From Macrothele yani (lineage: Eukaryota > Arthropoda > Arachnida > Araneae > Macrothelidae), in assembly GCA_039090855.1 (NCBI GenBank), contig CM077011.1:20585001-20649000 (forward strand): 64,000 nucleotides of DNA, read 5' to 3'. A program made the translations under genes and the position numbers. Below the pieces are notes generated by a model. That model had not been told where the DNA came from. It saw nothing but the letters and a program-made list of their open reading frames with translations, and did no database searches. Shown here one piece after another: positions 1 through 10,959 of this stretch; the first letter of the stretch is position 1, and the number at the start of each line of letters is the position of its first letter.

Positions 1-210
1 GATTTCCAGAAGAACAAAACACTTCGGTATCTAAGAAAGCACGGCACTCAGGCTGAAATCAATAGGATTCTGCATTGTGATATTGTCGTACATTAAAGTG
101 TAAAACGATACGACATTTTCAAAGAAAGAAATAACGAAATCTTGTGTCTTTATTGCTCTGTGTTTCGGCCTTTGTGCAAAATAAAGCTTTCCCGACAACA
201 GAGAATTACA

Positions 211-221
211 CTTTCTCTCTC

Positions 222-254
<33 letters not shown>

Positions 255-281
255 GTCTTCCTCCCTCTCTATCTCTTTCTC
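211..281. repeat. (CT)n microsatellite
   Basis: An almost uninterrupted run of CT dinucleotides. It opens reading frames on the plus strand that encode only Leu/Ser runs and are not genes. Confidence 0.9.
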
Positions 282-389
282 GTTTTTCTTGGATTGCGTG
301 ATTCAGTTAAAACAGAAAAAATTAAAATTGAAAAGGAGAGATTTATGTTGGACTTTTGAAAAGCTGAATGTTTCCCAACACCTAGCATA

Positions 390-1610
390 CACACACGGTC
401 GAGTCACAATATTGTGACCACCAACTAATATCCAGAGTAACCGCCATGTGCAGAGTGGACAGCAGCTAGACGGGTTGGAAATGACTCGAAAAAGTGCTGG
501 AAGGTGTTCAAAGGTATGTGGAGCCATGCTGACTACAGTGCATCAGACAGCTGCTGAAGAGTGCGTGGTGGAAGATCCATATAGCGAACAGCACGATCGA
601 TGTGGTCCCACAAATGCTCAATTGGGTTTAAAGTCTGGGGTACTACGGTGCCAGGGAATCAATTTGAAGACGTCATCGTGCTCTTCCAACCACCCTCGGG
701 AATTTCTAGCTGTGTGACACGTCGCATTGTCGTTCTGGAAGATCTCATCCGCCACAGAGAAGACAATCAGCATGTATGAATCTACGTGGTCTGCAAGGAT
801 TAATTCATGATGAATTCGGTCCAACGTGCCTTCCACAGGTATGAGTGGACTCAGAGAATACCAAGAAAACATTCCCCAAACCATAACGCTGCCCCGACCA
901 GCTTGATTTTGGTTCTTCCAGCAATGGTTGAAAAGTATTTGTTCCCCGATGTTTATGGCCTTATACGCCAACGCACATCCGTTCTATGATGCAGAAAACG
1001 TGACTCATCGGAGAAGGAAATCCTTTGCAAATCAGCGGAGGTCCAATACTGATATGGCCGCGCAAATTCAAGCCTTTTCTGCCGATGCACCTTCGTGAGC
1101 ATAGATGTAGCGACCATCCGTTTGCATCGGAGCCCCATACGCAGCAGGGTTCGCTTAACTGTCGTTTTAAACACACTTCCGGTAGCCCCCTGGTTCATTC
1201 GGCCAATGAGTTGCTCCACTGCGTGGGCCCTCACGCACCTTCGAAGACGATTTTCACCTCTCAGATCAATGGCACGTGGATCTCCGCCGTCTCCATGCTG
1301 CTTATTCGCAATGATGCCATTTCTCCAATCACGATACACTTTAACCACAGCAGCACACGAACAGTTAACAAACTGCGCTGTTTCAGAAATACTGCCATCC
1401 TTGTCCCGAATACCGATAATAATCCCTTTTTTCAAATCTGATAAAGCGCTCCTTTTATCCATGACAGCAACGAGTGATATGTTTTCAGATTGGCTACATC
1501 ACACCTTATATACCCTCCAAGCCAGTTCACGACACGTTTCATCTTTCATTGGCTACGCGCTGTTGACGTCAAATGTAGGAGGTGGTCACAATAATGTGAC
1601 TCGACTGTGT
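390..1610 (-). mobile_element. Tc1-like transposon A (DD36E type), complete but decayed
   Basis: Terminal inverted repeats of about 30 bp bound this 1.2-kb element. The left end reads GGTCGAGTCACAATATTG and the right end is its complement with two or three changes; TA lies outside each end (388-389 and about 1612-1613). The single gene reads on the minus strand. Size, TIRs and TA target site are typical of Tc1/mariner. The inner TIR sequence TGACCACC is shared with element H at 57.3 kb, which suggests the same lineage. Confidence 0.88.
430..1462 (-). pseudogene. Tc1-like transposase, frameshifted
   Basis: Cut-and-paste transposase remnant. The first open piece (1462-953) starts at ATG and carries the paired helix-turn-helix region, then the first catalytic Asp in FSDESRF near residue 152. 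The second piece (971-618) is in another frame and holds the second Asp in QNDNATCHTA. The third acidic residue survives only in a further frame (NPIEHLWD near 615-640), and the C-terminal end drifts into yet another frame toward 430. Spacing from the second Asp to the Glu is about 36 residues, as in the DD36E group. At least two frameshifts make it non-functional. Its start agrees with the usual MDKRS-type N-terminus. Confidence 0.85.
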
Positions 1611-1613
1611 ATA

Positions 1614-3323
1614 AGAAATATTATTAAAAACGTATTGAATAAATGATGTCATTGAAATCCTCAGGCATACGGTAGTCGTAAATTTACACAATACGGGTTG
1701 TTCAGAATCAGACAAAACGAAAACAAAACAAGAAAAACCAGCTACACTCTCTAAAAAAATAAAATTGCTGACGATAAGCTGTTTAGTATATTTGGTAGTA
1801 TAATAAATTATTTAATTTACTTCAATTTTTAATCTGCTCGTTTAAATAAAGAAAGTGCCTAAAGAGCCGGTCCGTTTTTAGAACCGTATGTCTGTCACAG
1901 AAAAGTACCAGTTTTTTTTACGAGTAATATGCAAATCAGATATTCAACCCAAGCGAAGATTCCTGGTTCGATTCAACAAGGACTCAGCGACACGTAATAC
2001 CCTCAGAAAAGAACAGAAAAACGTAGGGCGAAAAGCATTAGAAACTTTATTTACCGGCAGATGGAAGAATCCGCTGAATCGGAAGAAAATGACGAAATTC
2101 ATATCAAGAGGAATATACTGACGTGTCGCATGTTATACGAACTCGTTCCGTTCGCTACTTGGCCGTAGTTTATGTCTGACGGTATGCAAGTAAACTTGGG
2201 TTTTCAGAAGTATGAGAACCGACTGATCATACAAGTCCTGACAAATGAGCGGAATGGACCAAAAGGTTTCCTCAGCGGAATATAATCCAGTACGGGGATA
2301 ACACACCTTTCTTATACTAATAGATATTTTGGTTAAAGCAGTTTATGTGCGGAAGAGAATCCATTAAGGATGACCCACCTTCAAGATCAGTCGAAGCGGT
2401 GAATCTTGAAATTTTCCTAAAAATTTAAGACGTGATAGTGTAAGATCGAAGGATTGAGGTCGCCGCAATAACACGAGAATCTAACATAACGGAACCATCG
2501 CATCGGTTTTTATTGTCCTTCATAATCGCTTGAGCATATCCAAGGTTTGTTTTTATCGAGTCACCAGAATGGTCACTCGTTCTCAAAAGCAATGTCTGGT
2601 GCAAGGTTCACAAAAAAATTTGGAGCTGTTTTCTAAAACCACTTGTATGCCTCCAAATGATGCCAGATGCACAAGGCAAACTTATTTACTCTCCCCTAGT
2701 AATTGGACCAAACTCCAAGTACTTCCTCTCATAGCGTTGTAGCTCTAGCGCTGCAGGAAGGGACTTGGATTTTATATTTCTTGATCTTCAACTGTTATCA
2801 GTCTAGAATGAAAACCTTCCCCGATTTTTCCATTCTCATTTTCCCTCTGCTCTTTCCATTCACTGCACTCCAGCAGTTATTATTCCTTCATCAGACCCCA
2901 TTCTCTTCTAGGACTTCTTCACTGTGCTTTAAAATCTCGTGGTAACAGTTCGGTTATTGCTTTTGTTTGTCACGTGTCCTTTTGTCGGGCAAACTGGCCA
3001 GTCCATCACCATTCTCAATTCTTGTTATAACAAGAAATATGGCACAGAGTTTCCGGTTGTAAAGCTCATGTCTTTTGAATCCGTTCTGAGACGAATTAAA
3101 TTTATCAGTGCTTTTCATAGTCAATGGAACCGGTTAGAAAAACGATCAACCGGTTTTTATAATCGACAAAACATCCACAAATAGAAACATATATTTAGTG
3201 GCACCAGCGGCTAAAAAGCATGGTACGAAAATTAACAAATAGTGCACAAAAAGGTTTGTCATGGCACAAGAAAGGTATCAGAAACAAGGCGATTTTCAAA
3301 TCGAATGGTTAAAAGAAGAAAAA
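1614..3323. other. Stretch without a supported gene; possible mariner remnant
   Basis: AT-rich DNA with only short chance frames. Around 2340-2620 the plus strand reads, with stops, like the N-terminal part of a mariner transposase (GRESIKDDPPSRS, then DRRIEVAAI), a faint match to the usual GRESxxDDxRSGRPS and DRRxTVxxIA segments. I would not name the rest. Confidence 0.35.
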
Positions 3324-3325
3324 TA

Positions 3326-4733
3326 CACTGACGGAAAAAATTCCAACACCACGAAAAAATAGTTGTAGAGGAATGAAATGGCGGCAATGCATTTATATAG
3401 GTAACATATTTAATCGATTATGGTTTGAAGATCACAGCTTATTGTAACTGCGAGAAGAACCATTTTAAATGTAAATGCTGGTACATTAATAACCGGTGTA
3501 ACCGCCAGAATGTTGAATGCAAGCACGCAAACGTTCATGCATTGTGTCGTACAGGTGCTGGATGTCAGTTTGTGGGATGGAGTTCCATGCCTGTTGCACT
3601 TGGTCGGTCAATACAGGGACGGTTAATGCTGGTTGGGGTGACGCTGGAGTTGTCGTCCAATGATGTCCCATACGTACTCGATTGGAAAAAGATCTGGTGA
3701 TCTAGCAGGCCCCGGCAACATGTCGACACTCTGTAAAGCATGTTGGGTTACAACAGCGGTATGGGGGCAAGCGTTATCCTGTTGGAAAACACCCCCTGGA
3801 ATGCTGTTCATAAATGGCAGCACAACAGGTTGAATCACCAGACCGACATACAACTGTGCCGTCAGGGTGCGTAGGATAAGCACGAGAGTGCTCCTGCTGT
3901 CATAGGAAATTGCTCCCCAGACCATAACTCCAGGTGTAGGTCCAGTGTGTCTCGGCCGTAGACAGGTTGGTTGCAGGCGCTCACCTGGCCTTCTTCTAAC
4001 CAACACACGGCCATCACTGGCACACAGGCAGAACCGGTTTTCATCCGAAAACACAACAGATCTCCACTCCGTCCTCCAATGAGCTCTAGCTTGACACCAC
4101 TGACGTCGCAAACGGCAGTGGTTTGGAGTAAGTGGAATGCACGCTACAGGGCGTCTGGCTCGGAAATGTCCTTCAAGTAACCGATTTGTCACTGTGGTGG
4201 CAACTGCAGCTCGAATTGCTGCCGCGGACGCGGTACGATGCATAACGGCCATACGCCGTACATGGCGGTCTTCCCTCTCAGTAGTGCCACGTGGCCCGCC
4301 GGAACCCGGTCTTCTTGAGGCAGTACCTTCCCTTGACCACCGCTGTCAACAATCATGCACAGTGGCTACATTCCTACCAAGTCGTTCTGCAATATTGCGG
4401 AAAGAAAATCCACCTTCTCGTAGCCCTATTACACGACCTCGTTCAAACTCCGTGAGCTGTTGATAATGGCTTCTTCGTCTTCTTAAAGGCATTCTTGACT
4501 AACATCAACACCCTACGTCGAATCTCAACGATAACTAACGCTCACGAACGTTACAGCGCGTATTTACAGCAAACCTGCTTTGCATGTCCCGAGGGTCGCT
4601 ACTAGCGTCACACATATGCGCCGAGCGCGAAATTTGCATAGACATCATCTTACAGATGTACTCTCACCGCCTACCAACTATCGTTTATCTGACACAACCG
4701 CTTCTTGGTGTTGGGATTTTTTTTCCGTCAGTG
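3326..4733 (-). mobile_element. Tc1-like transposon B (DD32E spacing), complete
   Basis: 1408-bp element with inverted repeats of about 30 bp: CACTGACGGAAAAAA at the left and its complement at the right, flanked by TA at 3324-3325 and 4734-4735. Minus-strand transposase inside. Element E at 34.5 kb has the related terminus CACTGGCGGAAAGTG and a clearly related transposase. Confidence 0.92.
3486..4492 (-). pseudogene. Tc1-like transposase, one stop and one frameshift from intact
   Basis: Reads from ATG at 4492 (MPLRRRRSHYQQLTEFERGR, a typical start) to the C-terminal GGYTGY at 3486. Two lesions are visible. One is an in-frame TGA at 4346-4348, probably TGG in HDCWQRW. The other is a one-base loss in a C run near 3636 that shifts the last 60 residues into another frame. 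Catalytic residues are present: Asp in FSDENRF, Asp in QQDNACPHTA, Glu in PIEYVWD. Only 32 residues separate the second Asp from the Glu, against 34 in classical Tc1. Length without the lesions would be about 335 residues, normal for the family. Confidence 0.9.
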
Positions 4734-4735
4734 TA

Positions 4736-4957
4736 GAAAAGGAAACAAGATACAAGTCTACGTATGCTACTGGAAGAATTTTGCATAATGGAAAGTTGCA
4801 AATAGGCGAAAAATACTCTTCATACAAAAAGCTATGCTAAGGTATAATAACTTTTCAAACACGTCTTCCGGAGAATAGAAAAAAAAGTTTCTATCTTTAC
4901 GCACCTACCGGAAAATATTTGCATTATTTAAATAGGGTAATTTCCCACATCTCTGTT
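4736..4957. other. Short unannotated stretch
   Basis: AT-rich DNA between transposon B and the SINE. No gene or repeat seen. Confidence 0.6.
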
Positions 4958-5310
4958 GTGGCCTCGGGTGGCCCAGTGATCAACGTTCGTGACTTCCATG
5001 GAGAAGACCTCCGGTTCGATCCCAGGCAGGTACGTAAGCTCGAACCACTAAATATCCGCCGTGAGTTGGATTTGCACGTTAAGCCGTCGGGCACGGGTGC
5101 CGGCCCTCCGGGTAATAGATAAAGGCGTCTTCCTCCCCCGTTCATCCTCGCTTCCGTTTCACTTTGCTATCAGGAACTCTAGCCCAAATCTCCTAGCTTC
5201 CTATTTCTAAGGGTTGTTTAAGACCTGGGGTCAGATAGGTCTTCCTAAAATCCTCTCTATATGATCTGAACATCTCTGTTGCAGCGAATGGTGTACAGTA
5301 AAGAAAGAAA
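4958..5310 (+). mobile_element. tRNA-derived SINE, family 2
   Basis: The head is tRNA-like: an A-box region GGTGGCCCAGTGATC near 4970 and a B box GGTTCGATCCCA near 5011, spaced as in a Pol III promoter. A body with CGCCGTGAGTTGG and CACGTTAAGCC follows. The unit at 27.15 kb has the same body words (CGCCGTGCATCGG, CACGTTAAG). Ends are approximate; no target duplication was identified. Confidence 0.7.
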
Positions 5311-5449
5311 TATATCTATAGGGTTTTTAGAAGTTGCGATACAGCTATAAACTGAAGGACATAAGCGACACCTACTGACAGAAATGTAAATTTAAAAATT
5401 CCTCATATACTAGCCTAAAGTGTTCTACAAGGTAAATGGCAGTCGATGT
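5311..5449. other. Short stretch, possibly a diverged flank of the array
   Basis: Contains a phrase on 3-base-scale indels resembling array units (GCGACACCTACTGACAG), but not confidently a repeat copy. Confidence 0.35.
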
Positions 5450-6875
5450 TGGAAGAATTTTTTAAATCGGACATGTAGAGGCAGAGATATTGAGAAAAAG
5501 AGATTAAGCATTTGCGCCCCTTAGCGGCGAAATTGAGCATTATTTCTGGCAGGAAATATGCATACAGAAATTGCTTAGTTAGTAGTATCTGACCAAAGAG
5601 AAGTTTTTCAATCAGGTTGTTAGTCCCGATGATATTGCTGTAAACGAGAACGTGAACTTACGCCCTCTTGTGGCAGACTCGTGCGTTAAGAAAAATCTGA
5701 AGTTATATGAGAAACAATTTTCAGCGGAAATGCTATCCAACCAAGAAATAATTTTTAAATCGGACCCTAAGAAGCAGAGCTGTGGAGAAAAATTGCGCTA
5801 TGCATCTACCCCCTGGCGGAAAAAACATGATTTAAATTAGGAAGAAAGTATTCTTGAAAGGTTTGACGATGTGAGTGGTATCGATCAACGAAAAAATTTC
5901 TTCAATCCAGTTTTCAGGAGCTCAGATTTTGCTCCAAATACGTTAGAAGCAGAAATAAACACTTATGCCCCCTAGTGACCAAACCATGTTTCCAAAGTTA
6001 TTAGAAATTAGAAATTACATGCAAAATATTTCTCATCGGGAGCTGTATTCGATACAGAAATAATTTTTCCAATCGGAGTTTTAGAAGCAGAGATATTGGT
6101 GAAAACGTGATTTATCTTCACGCCCCCTACCGGAAAGTCTATGAATTACTTCAAAATTTTGAAATTATATGAAAAACATTTCGCATCCGAAACGCTGTCC
6201 AACAAAGCAGGAATTTTTCAAATCGGACTCTTAGAAGCAGAGATATTGACGAACATAAGATATAAATCTACGCACCCTGGCGGAGAAACCATGCATTATT
6301 TTAAGAAGAAAGTATTTGGAAAGCTTTATTGATGAGCGAGGTATCGATCCATAAAATAGTTTTTCCAATCCACATTTTAGAAGCTCAGATTTGCTGCAAA
6401 TGCATCAGCAGCAGAAAGTAACACTTTCGCTCCCTGGTGGCCAAGCCATTTTTAACAAGAAATTGAAAACTATATCCAAACGATTTCCCACCAAGAACTG
6501 TATCCGCTGCAGAAATAATTTTTCGAATCCGAGTTTTAGAAGCAGAGATATCGGGGAAAACGCAACTAACCTTACGCCCCCTAGCGGAAAATCTATGCTT
6601 AACTTAGAAAAGTGACTGTACCTAAAGTAGTCTTCAACATAAATGGAATCGAAAGGTAAAAGATTTTCTTCAATCGGATGTTTAGAAGCAAATATATGGA
6701 ATAAAATATATTTCGAAATCGACATCACCTGCATGTGCGTCCTCTAATGCAAAATTGTGCATGGTATAAAAACACGACATGTAGGATCATCATTCGCACA
6801 TTTTAAGCTTTCCAATACAAGAAGAAGTTTTGAAATCGGACTAATAGTTGCAGAGATATGGTACGGACGGACAAA
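5450..6875 (+). repeat. Degenerate ~150-bp tandem array, about 10 units
   Basis: The block AATCGGACTCTTAGAAGCAG and variants recurs near 5465, 5755, 5905, 6070, 6220, 6370, 6525, 6670 and 6830, each followed about 50-60 bp later by a GCCCCCTAGCGGAAA-type block. Spacing is 146-166 bp. Units are perhaps 65-80 percent alike. The array ends in GGTACGGACGGACAAACGAC, a GACG-type microsatellite. Core repeats followed by such a microsatellite are the layout of pearl/DINE-1/HINE elements, so this may be an old relative of the elements at 14.4, 33.3 and 63.0 kb, though the unit sequence differs. Several short frames inside are periodicity artefacts. Confidence 0.8.
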
Positions 6876-7594
6876 CGACAACATTAGCACGATCTTTTTT
6901 TACAAAAAACTCTCTCTCTCTCTCCCGAAAGCTAAGCGTATTCCGCTCATACTTCTACCTGTATTTATTTGTGTAATTCCGAACTTAGTCAGCAATTATT
7001 CGGCCATACAACATGTCACCCTTCGATGAGTCAGCAAAGGACATGTACATAGATCAAAAGTATTTCTTTCTTAGAGAAATGAGATGTGTCCTTAATTTTT
7101 ATCTTTACAAATGTCATCCAAAGCAGTAGTGTTAAATCAATTTGGTCAGAATCTTTGTTCATTTTAATGAATTCTTCGAAATCAATGTTGGAAATTCCAG
7201 TTTCAATCTCGTTCCACACGACTAATTACGATCAGTAAATATTGCAGGATCTAGTTTCGAATGACAAGCTCTTAAACCCCACATCCTGTGAATAATATTG
7301 TACTCCTATAATAAGCAACCTGCGTATAATTACCAGTAATAATAATCCATGTTACTCACTTAAGCTATGCAGGTTTGCTGGATTAGTCAGGGGATTAAAG
7401 CTTACACCTTCGCAAAATGAAAAGCAACCCCACATGTATCAGGAAGCGAAAAATGAGTAATTGTTTTCGTTTCAAGAAACGTACCCAATCTACTAACTTA
7501 CTATATTTAAGGGAGTTCATCGGTTATTGTCTTTGTTGGCTATAAGCAGCCGCATGTCAGCTTTTTACCTTTCTTTCAGTGAGGAACGAAAATG
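6876..7594. other. No gene seen
   Basis: AT-rich spacer with a short (CT)n tract near 6909-6924. No frame longer than about 90 codons and no recognisable repeat. Confidence 0.6.
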
Positions 7595-8008
7595 CTTCAA
7601 TGGAAATGAAATAGCCAGTGCTTAAGACCAGAGGAGAGCTTAAGCCTTAGTCCGCTATTTTCCTGTTTCAATGGAAATGAGAGAGCCAGTGTTTAGGACC
7701 AGAGGAGAGCCTTAGTCCGCTATTTTCCTGTTTCAATGGAAATGAGAGAGCCAGTGCTTAAGACCAGAGGAGAGCTTAAGCCTTAGTCCGCTATTTTCCT
7801 GTTTCAATGGAAATGAGAGAGCCAGTGTTTAGGACCAGAGGAGAGCCTTAGTCCGCTATTTTCCTGTTTCAATGGAAATGAGAGAGCCAGTGCTTAAGAC
7901 CAGAGGAGAGCTTAAGCCTTAGTCCGCTATTTTCCTGTTTCAATAGAAATGAGAGAGCCAGTGCTTAAGACCAAAGGAAAGCTTAAGCCTTAGTCCGCTA
8001 TTTTCCTT
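7595..8008 (+). repeat. 71/65-bp tandem array with alternating long and short units
   Basis: Six units start at 7595, 7666, 7731, 7802, 7867 and 7938, all beginning (T/C)TTCAATGGAAATGA and ending CGCTATTTTCCT. Order is long (71), short (65), long, short, long, long. Short units lack six bases at the GAGCTTAAGCC block and have GTTTAGGACC where long ones have GCTTAAGACC. The 136-bp pair is therefore a higher-order unit. Copies differ by only a few bases, so expansion was recent. Confidence 0.95.
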
Positions 8009-8907
8009 CGGCAAGAGAGCTTCGAAAGAACTTGTCCTTACCAAACCCCAGGATACGAATCGAAAGTGTTGGCTGTGATTGAAGGGTAGAATTAGAAATT
8101 ATTTTGCATTAGCTTAATCATGGTACATATCGCTTTTCAGGGTTCGGTTCAGAGGCTGGCAGAACTTAACTAATTCCAATGCTTCACGAGGTTAATACAG
8201 TCGAAGACGTTTGTCGTTTCCACGTAGTTTCCTCCTGATGTCCGCATGATTAAGGTAAACGTTATGAGTGTCAGAATGATCTGACGTTTTGCACACGTGA
8301 TCTTGGTGCCAGGCAGTAATTCATTCCAACGCGCGCGCCTGTCCTGAAAAATACCGCTGTGGGAAAACGCCGGGAAGGAAATTTAGGAGCAAAACCAACA
8401 TCTTCGCTCCTTAAAATAAAAGAGAAAAACTCTTCGTGCAGTTCTGACAGTTATTAAATGCTGTAATTCCTTTTTTCGATAAAAAAATTAATCACGTTTA
8501 CTAAATTCCTCCTTATTACTGAGTGGCGCAGCCAAAATGTTTACTTATCTCCTGCACAAGTATCCAGTAATTGCCTCGTCTGAAAATTTCAAATCACGGT
8601 GCAAAAATAGCAAACTCTATAGCTATCCGCAAGTTATTGGTCTTTGTTCGAGCTTACTGAGCACGTGCTACAGAATGTTAAAAAGCAAGATCATGCATGT
8701 CTCAGAACGAGAAAACCATAGAGTGTATTTATAACACTGATTTATGACATGAAATGGAAATTTCAGATCTGTTGTACATGAGCTATTATTACGTATGTGT
8801 TACTGTAAGAACCATGTTTTTATTGCCGAGCCACAGCCATTAGTAAAAGGTATAAAATGTTAAACATTGACAGTCGTTTATGTGTTGATCGGATAAACTG
8901 GGATATG
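8009..8907. other. No gene seen
   Basis: Unique-looking DNA. A 65-codon frame at 8537-8734 is not recognisable and is most likely chance. Confidence 0.55.
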
Positions 8908-9083
8908 CACTGAAGTACCAAAGGTCAGGCACTTCAGTGTTTGCAAATCTTTAACGGGCGCTGCCGTCGTATAAAGGCTTCGACGCACGCCACGATTTTT
9001 TATCAGTTGCGAGGTGTAATCTCGTGAGACATGTTGAACAACCGCCAGTAGGATTATGGCAAGCCGATGTGAAGTATCTGAGC

Positions 9084-9308
9084 TTTTTTTTTTTTTTTTT
9101 GATTGGAGGTTTAACGACCACCGTGAGCAACTCAATGGGCTATAAGTAGTCGCCCGTCGCTAATTTAGGGTCACTGGTTCCAGGGAAGGGAAAGAGCCAG
9201 TGCCGTAAGACAAACACAACATCCATGCCTCACTGGGATTTGAACCCGGACCCCATACGGACGAAGGATCAGAGGCCATTGCTTAGACCACTGGGCCAAC
9301 AGGGCGGC
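9084..9308 (-). mobile_element. tRNA-derived SINE family 1, copy 1
   Basis: Read on the minus strand: GGGCGGC-type 5' end, A box GGCCCAGTGGTCTAAG, B box GGGTTCAAATCCC, then the body with TTATAGCCCATTGAG and GTTGCTCACGGTGGTCGTTAA, then oligo-A. Inserted in transposase C. Families of this kind are transcribed by Pol III and moved by a partner LINE. Confidence 0.93.
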
Positions 9309-9601
9309 CTTTATTTGAGTTTGAACGAGGCACAGTAGTGGGAGCCAGATGAATGGGACATTCAATTTCCGAAGTTGTGCGAACATTCAACATTCCTCGA
9401 TCCCCGAGAATACCTCATGGAAGGCATTACTACCCACCGTGGATAGTACAGTGGTCGATCACGGGTGCTGAATGACCGTGACCAGCGGCGTCCGACCAGG
9501 AATGTCTATGCTAACAGACAAGCGACACTGGCTCAACCAACATTCACATTCAATGTAGGAGGTACCGGAGACATATCCATCAGGTCAGTGCAGCGTAATT
9601 T

Positions 9602-9820
9602 TTTTTTTTTTTTGATTGGAGATTTAACGACCACCGTGAGCAACTCAATGGGCTTTAAGCAGTCGCCCGTCCCTAATTTAGGGTCACTGGTTCCAGGGAA
9701 GGGAGAGAGCCAGTGCCGTAAGACAAACACAACATCCATTCCTCACCGGGATTCGAACCCGGACCCCGTTCGGACGAATGATCAGAGGCCATCGCTTAGA
9801 CCACTGCGCCACAGGGGCGG
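9602..9820 (-). mobile_element. tRNA-derived SINE family 1, copy 2
   Basis: Same organisation as copy 1, about 90 percent alike. Flanked by a perfect 11-bp duplication CAGCGTAATTT (9591-9601 and 9821-9831), which proves insertion into transposase C. Confidence 0.96.
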
Positions 9821-10497
9821 CAGCGTAATTTAGCATCCATGGAGTATGGGAGCAGAAAATCCACCAGAATACATTTGTTAACACCAAGATATCAGACACA
9901 GCGCCTCACATGGGCTCGTGAGCACGATAATTGTACCCTGGAAGACTGGCAACATGTGGTGTGGTCCGGTGATTCTCGCTGCCAGTTGTTACGAGCTGAT
10001 GGTAGGTTTCGAGTGTGGCTTAGAACCAATGAGGCTATGAACACAAGCGGTCAACAAGGCACTATGCAAGCTGGTGGTGGTTCCATACATGTATGGGTTG
10101 TCTTTACGTGCCACGTTTTGGTTCCTTTGGTCCCCTTAAATACGTCATTAATCGGTACTAGCTTTGGTGCCCTGCTGGGAGACCATTTGCAGCCTTTCAT
10201 GGATTTCATGTACCTCAACAAAGACGGGATTTTCCAAACAGACAATATACCATGTCTTTAGGCCGAAGTTGATCAAAATTGGTTCGAGGAGCATTTTGGA
10301 CAATTCCAACGGAAGGTGTGGCCACGACGTTCGCCCGACATAAACCCAATGGGGCACTATGGAAAGATATATTCGAAACCCAAGATTCTGCACCTACAAA
10401 TACCAGGGTAGTGTTGGCGGCTGTTCAGATGGCATGGCTCAAGATCTCTCCAGATATCTTCCGGCATGTTGTGGAATCAAAGCCACGTCGAGTTGCT

Positions 10498-10566
10498 GCA
10501 CTTCGCCGGGATAGAGGAGGTCCTACACGATACTACTGTAGGACCTCCTCTATCCCAGCGAAGTGC
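10498..10566. repeat. 29-bp inverted repeat (hairpin) at the 3' end of transposase C
   Basis: Arms 10498-10526 and 10538-10566 match at 28 of 29 positions with an 11-nt loop. The right arm is an inverted copy of the transposase C-terminal codons (block GGGATAGAGGAGGTCCTAC). A third, partial direct copy AGATAGAGGAGGTCC follows at 10567. It looks like template-switch or repair debris. Confidence 0.95.
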
Positions 10567-10959
10567 AGATAGAGGAGGTCCCATGACGTTTGGCACTTTA
10601 GTGTAACAGTGTGTGTCGTAGTAAGAAAAATAGGAAGAATTTCAATGAAGCGTATGTTAGACAAAATATTGTGAACACCATTATTATACGTGTTCTTATT
10701 ATTCGTGTAGGCTACGCCGAAAAAAACAAAATTGTTATTTTTTGTGTGTATTTTTTTTTGTATATATTTTCTAGGTTTCATGCCAGTGCAGTTCAAGTTG
10801 TGTTCAGAAGCGGTTCGTACCAGCTGTCGGTGAAATGGGTGACTCTGAGACTTCCAATGAGGACAAATTATGAACACATCTTTAGCAAGGGCGTCTGTAA
10901 CCATATCAGCGACGTATTTCAAGAGCAACAATTTGCACGGGCATGACTTCGTACACAAG

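Larger units (their letters stand above)
9056..10550 (+). pseudogene. Tc1-like transposase broken by two SINE insertions and point changes
   Basis: Starts at ATG 9056 (MASRCEVSEL), is cut by a SINE at 9084-9308, resumes with FERGTVVGAR, is cut again at 9602-9820, and resumes with LASMEYGSRKS. The frame at 9839-10261 holds WSGDSRCQL (first Asp) and FQTDN (second Asp). It then hits a stop. At the third catalytic position the DNA reads CCAATGGGGCACTATGG where the family has a Glu codon, so the Glu appears replaced by Gly, followed by a one-base loss. Spacing matches the DD36E group. C-terminal LRRDRGGPTRYY lies at about 10500-10540, inside the hairpin described separately. Confidence 0.85.
8908..10603 (+). 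mobile_element. Tc1-like transposon C with two SINEs inside
   Basis: Left terminus CACTGAAGTACCAAAGGTCA and right terminus the complement of CACTAAAGTGCCAAACGTCA, followed by TA at 10604-10605. Without the two SINEs the element would be about 1.25 kb. The fragment at 48.76 kb belongs to the same family (CACTGAAATGCCAAAAGTCA). Confidence 0.85.

Noticed and set aside
142..417. Plus-strand frame of 91 codons
   Set aside because: It is a (CT)n microsatellite read as Leu/Ser repeats.
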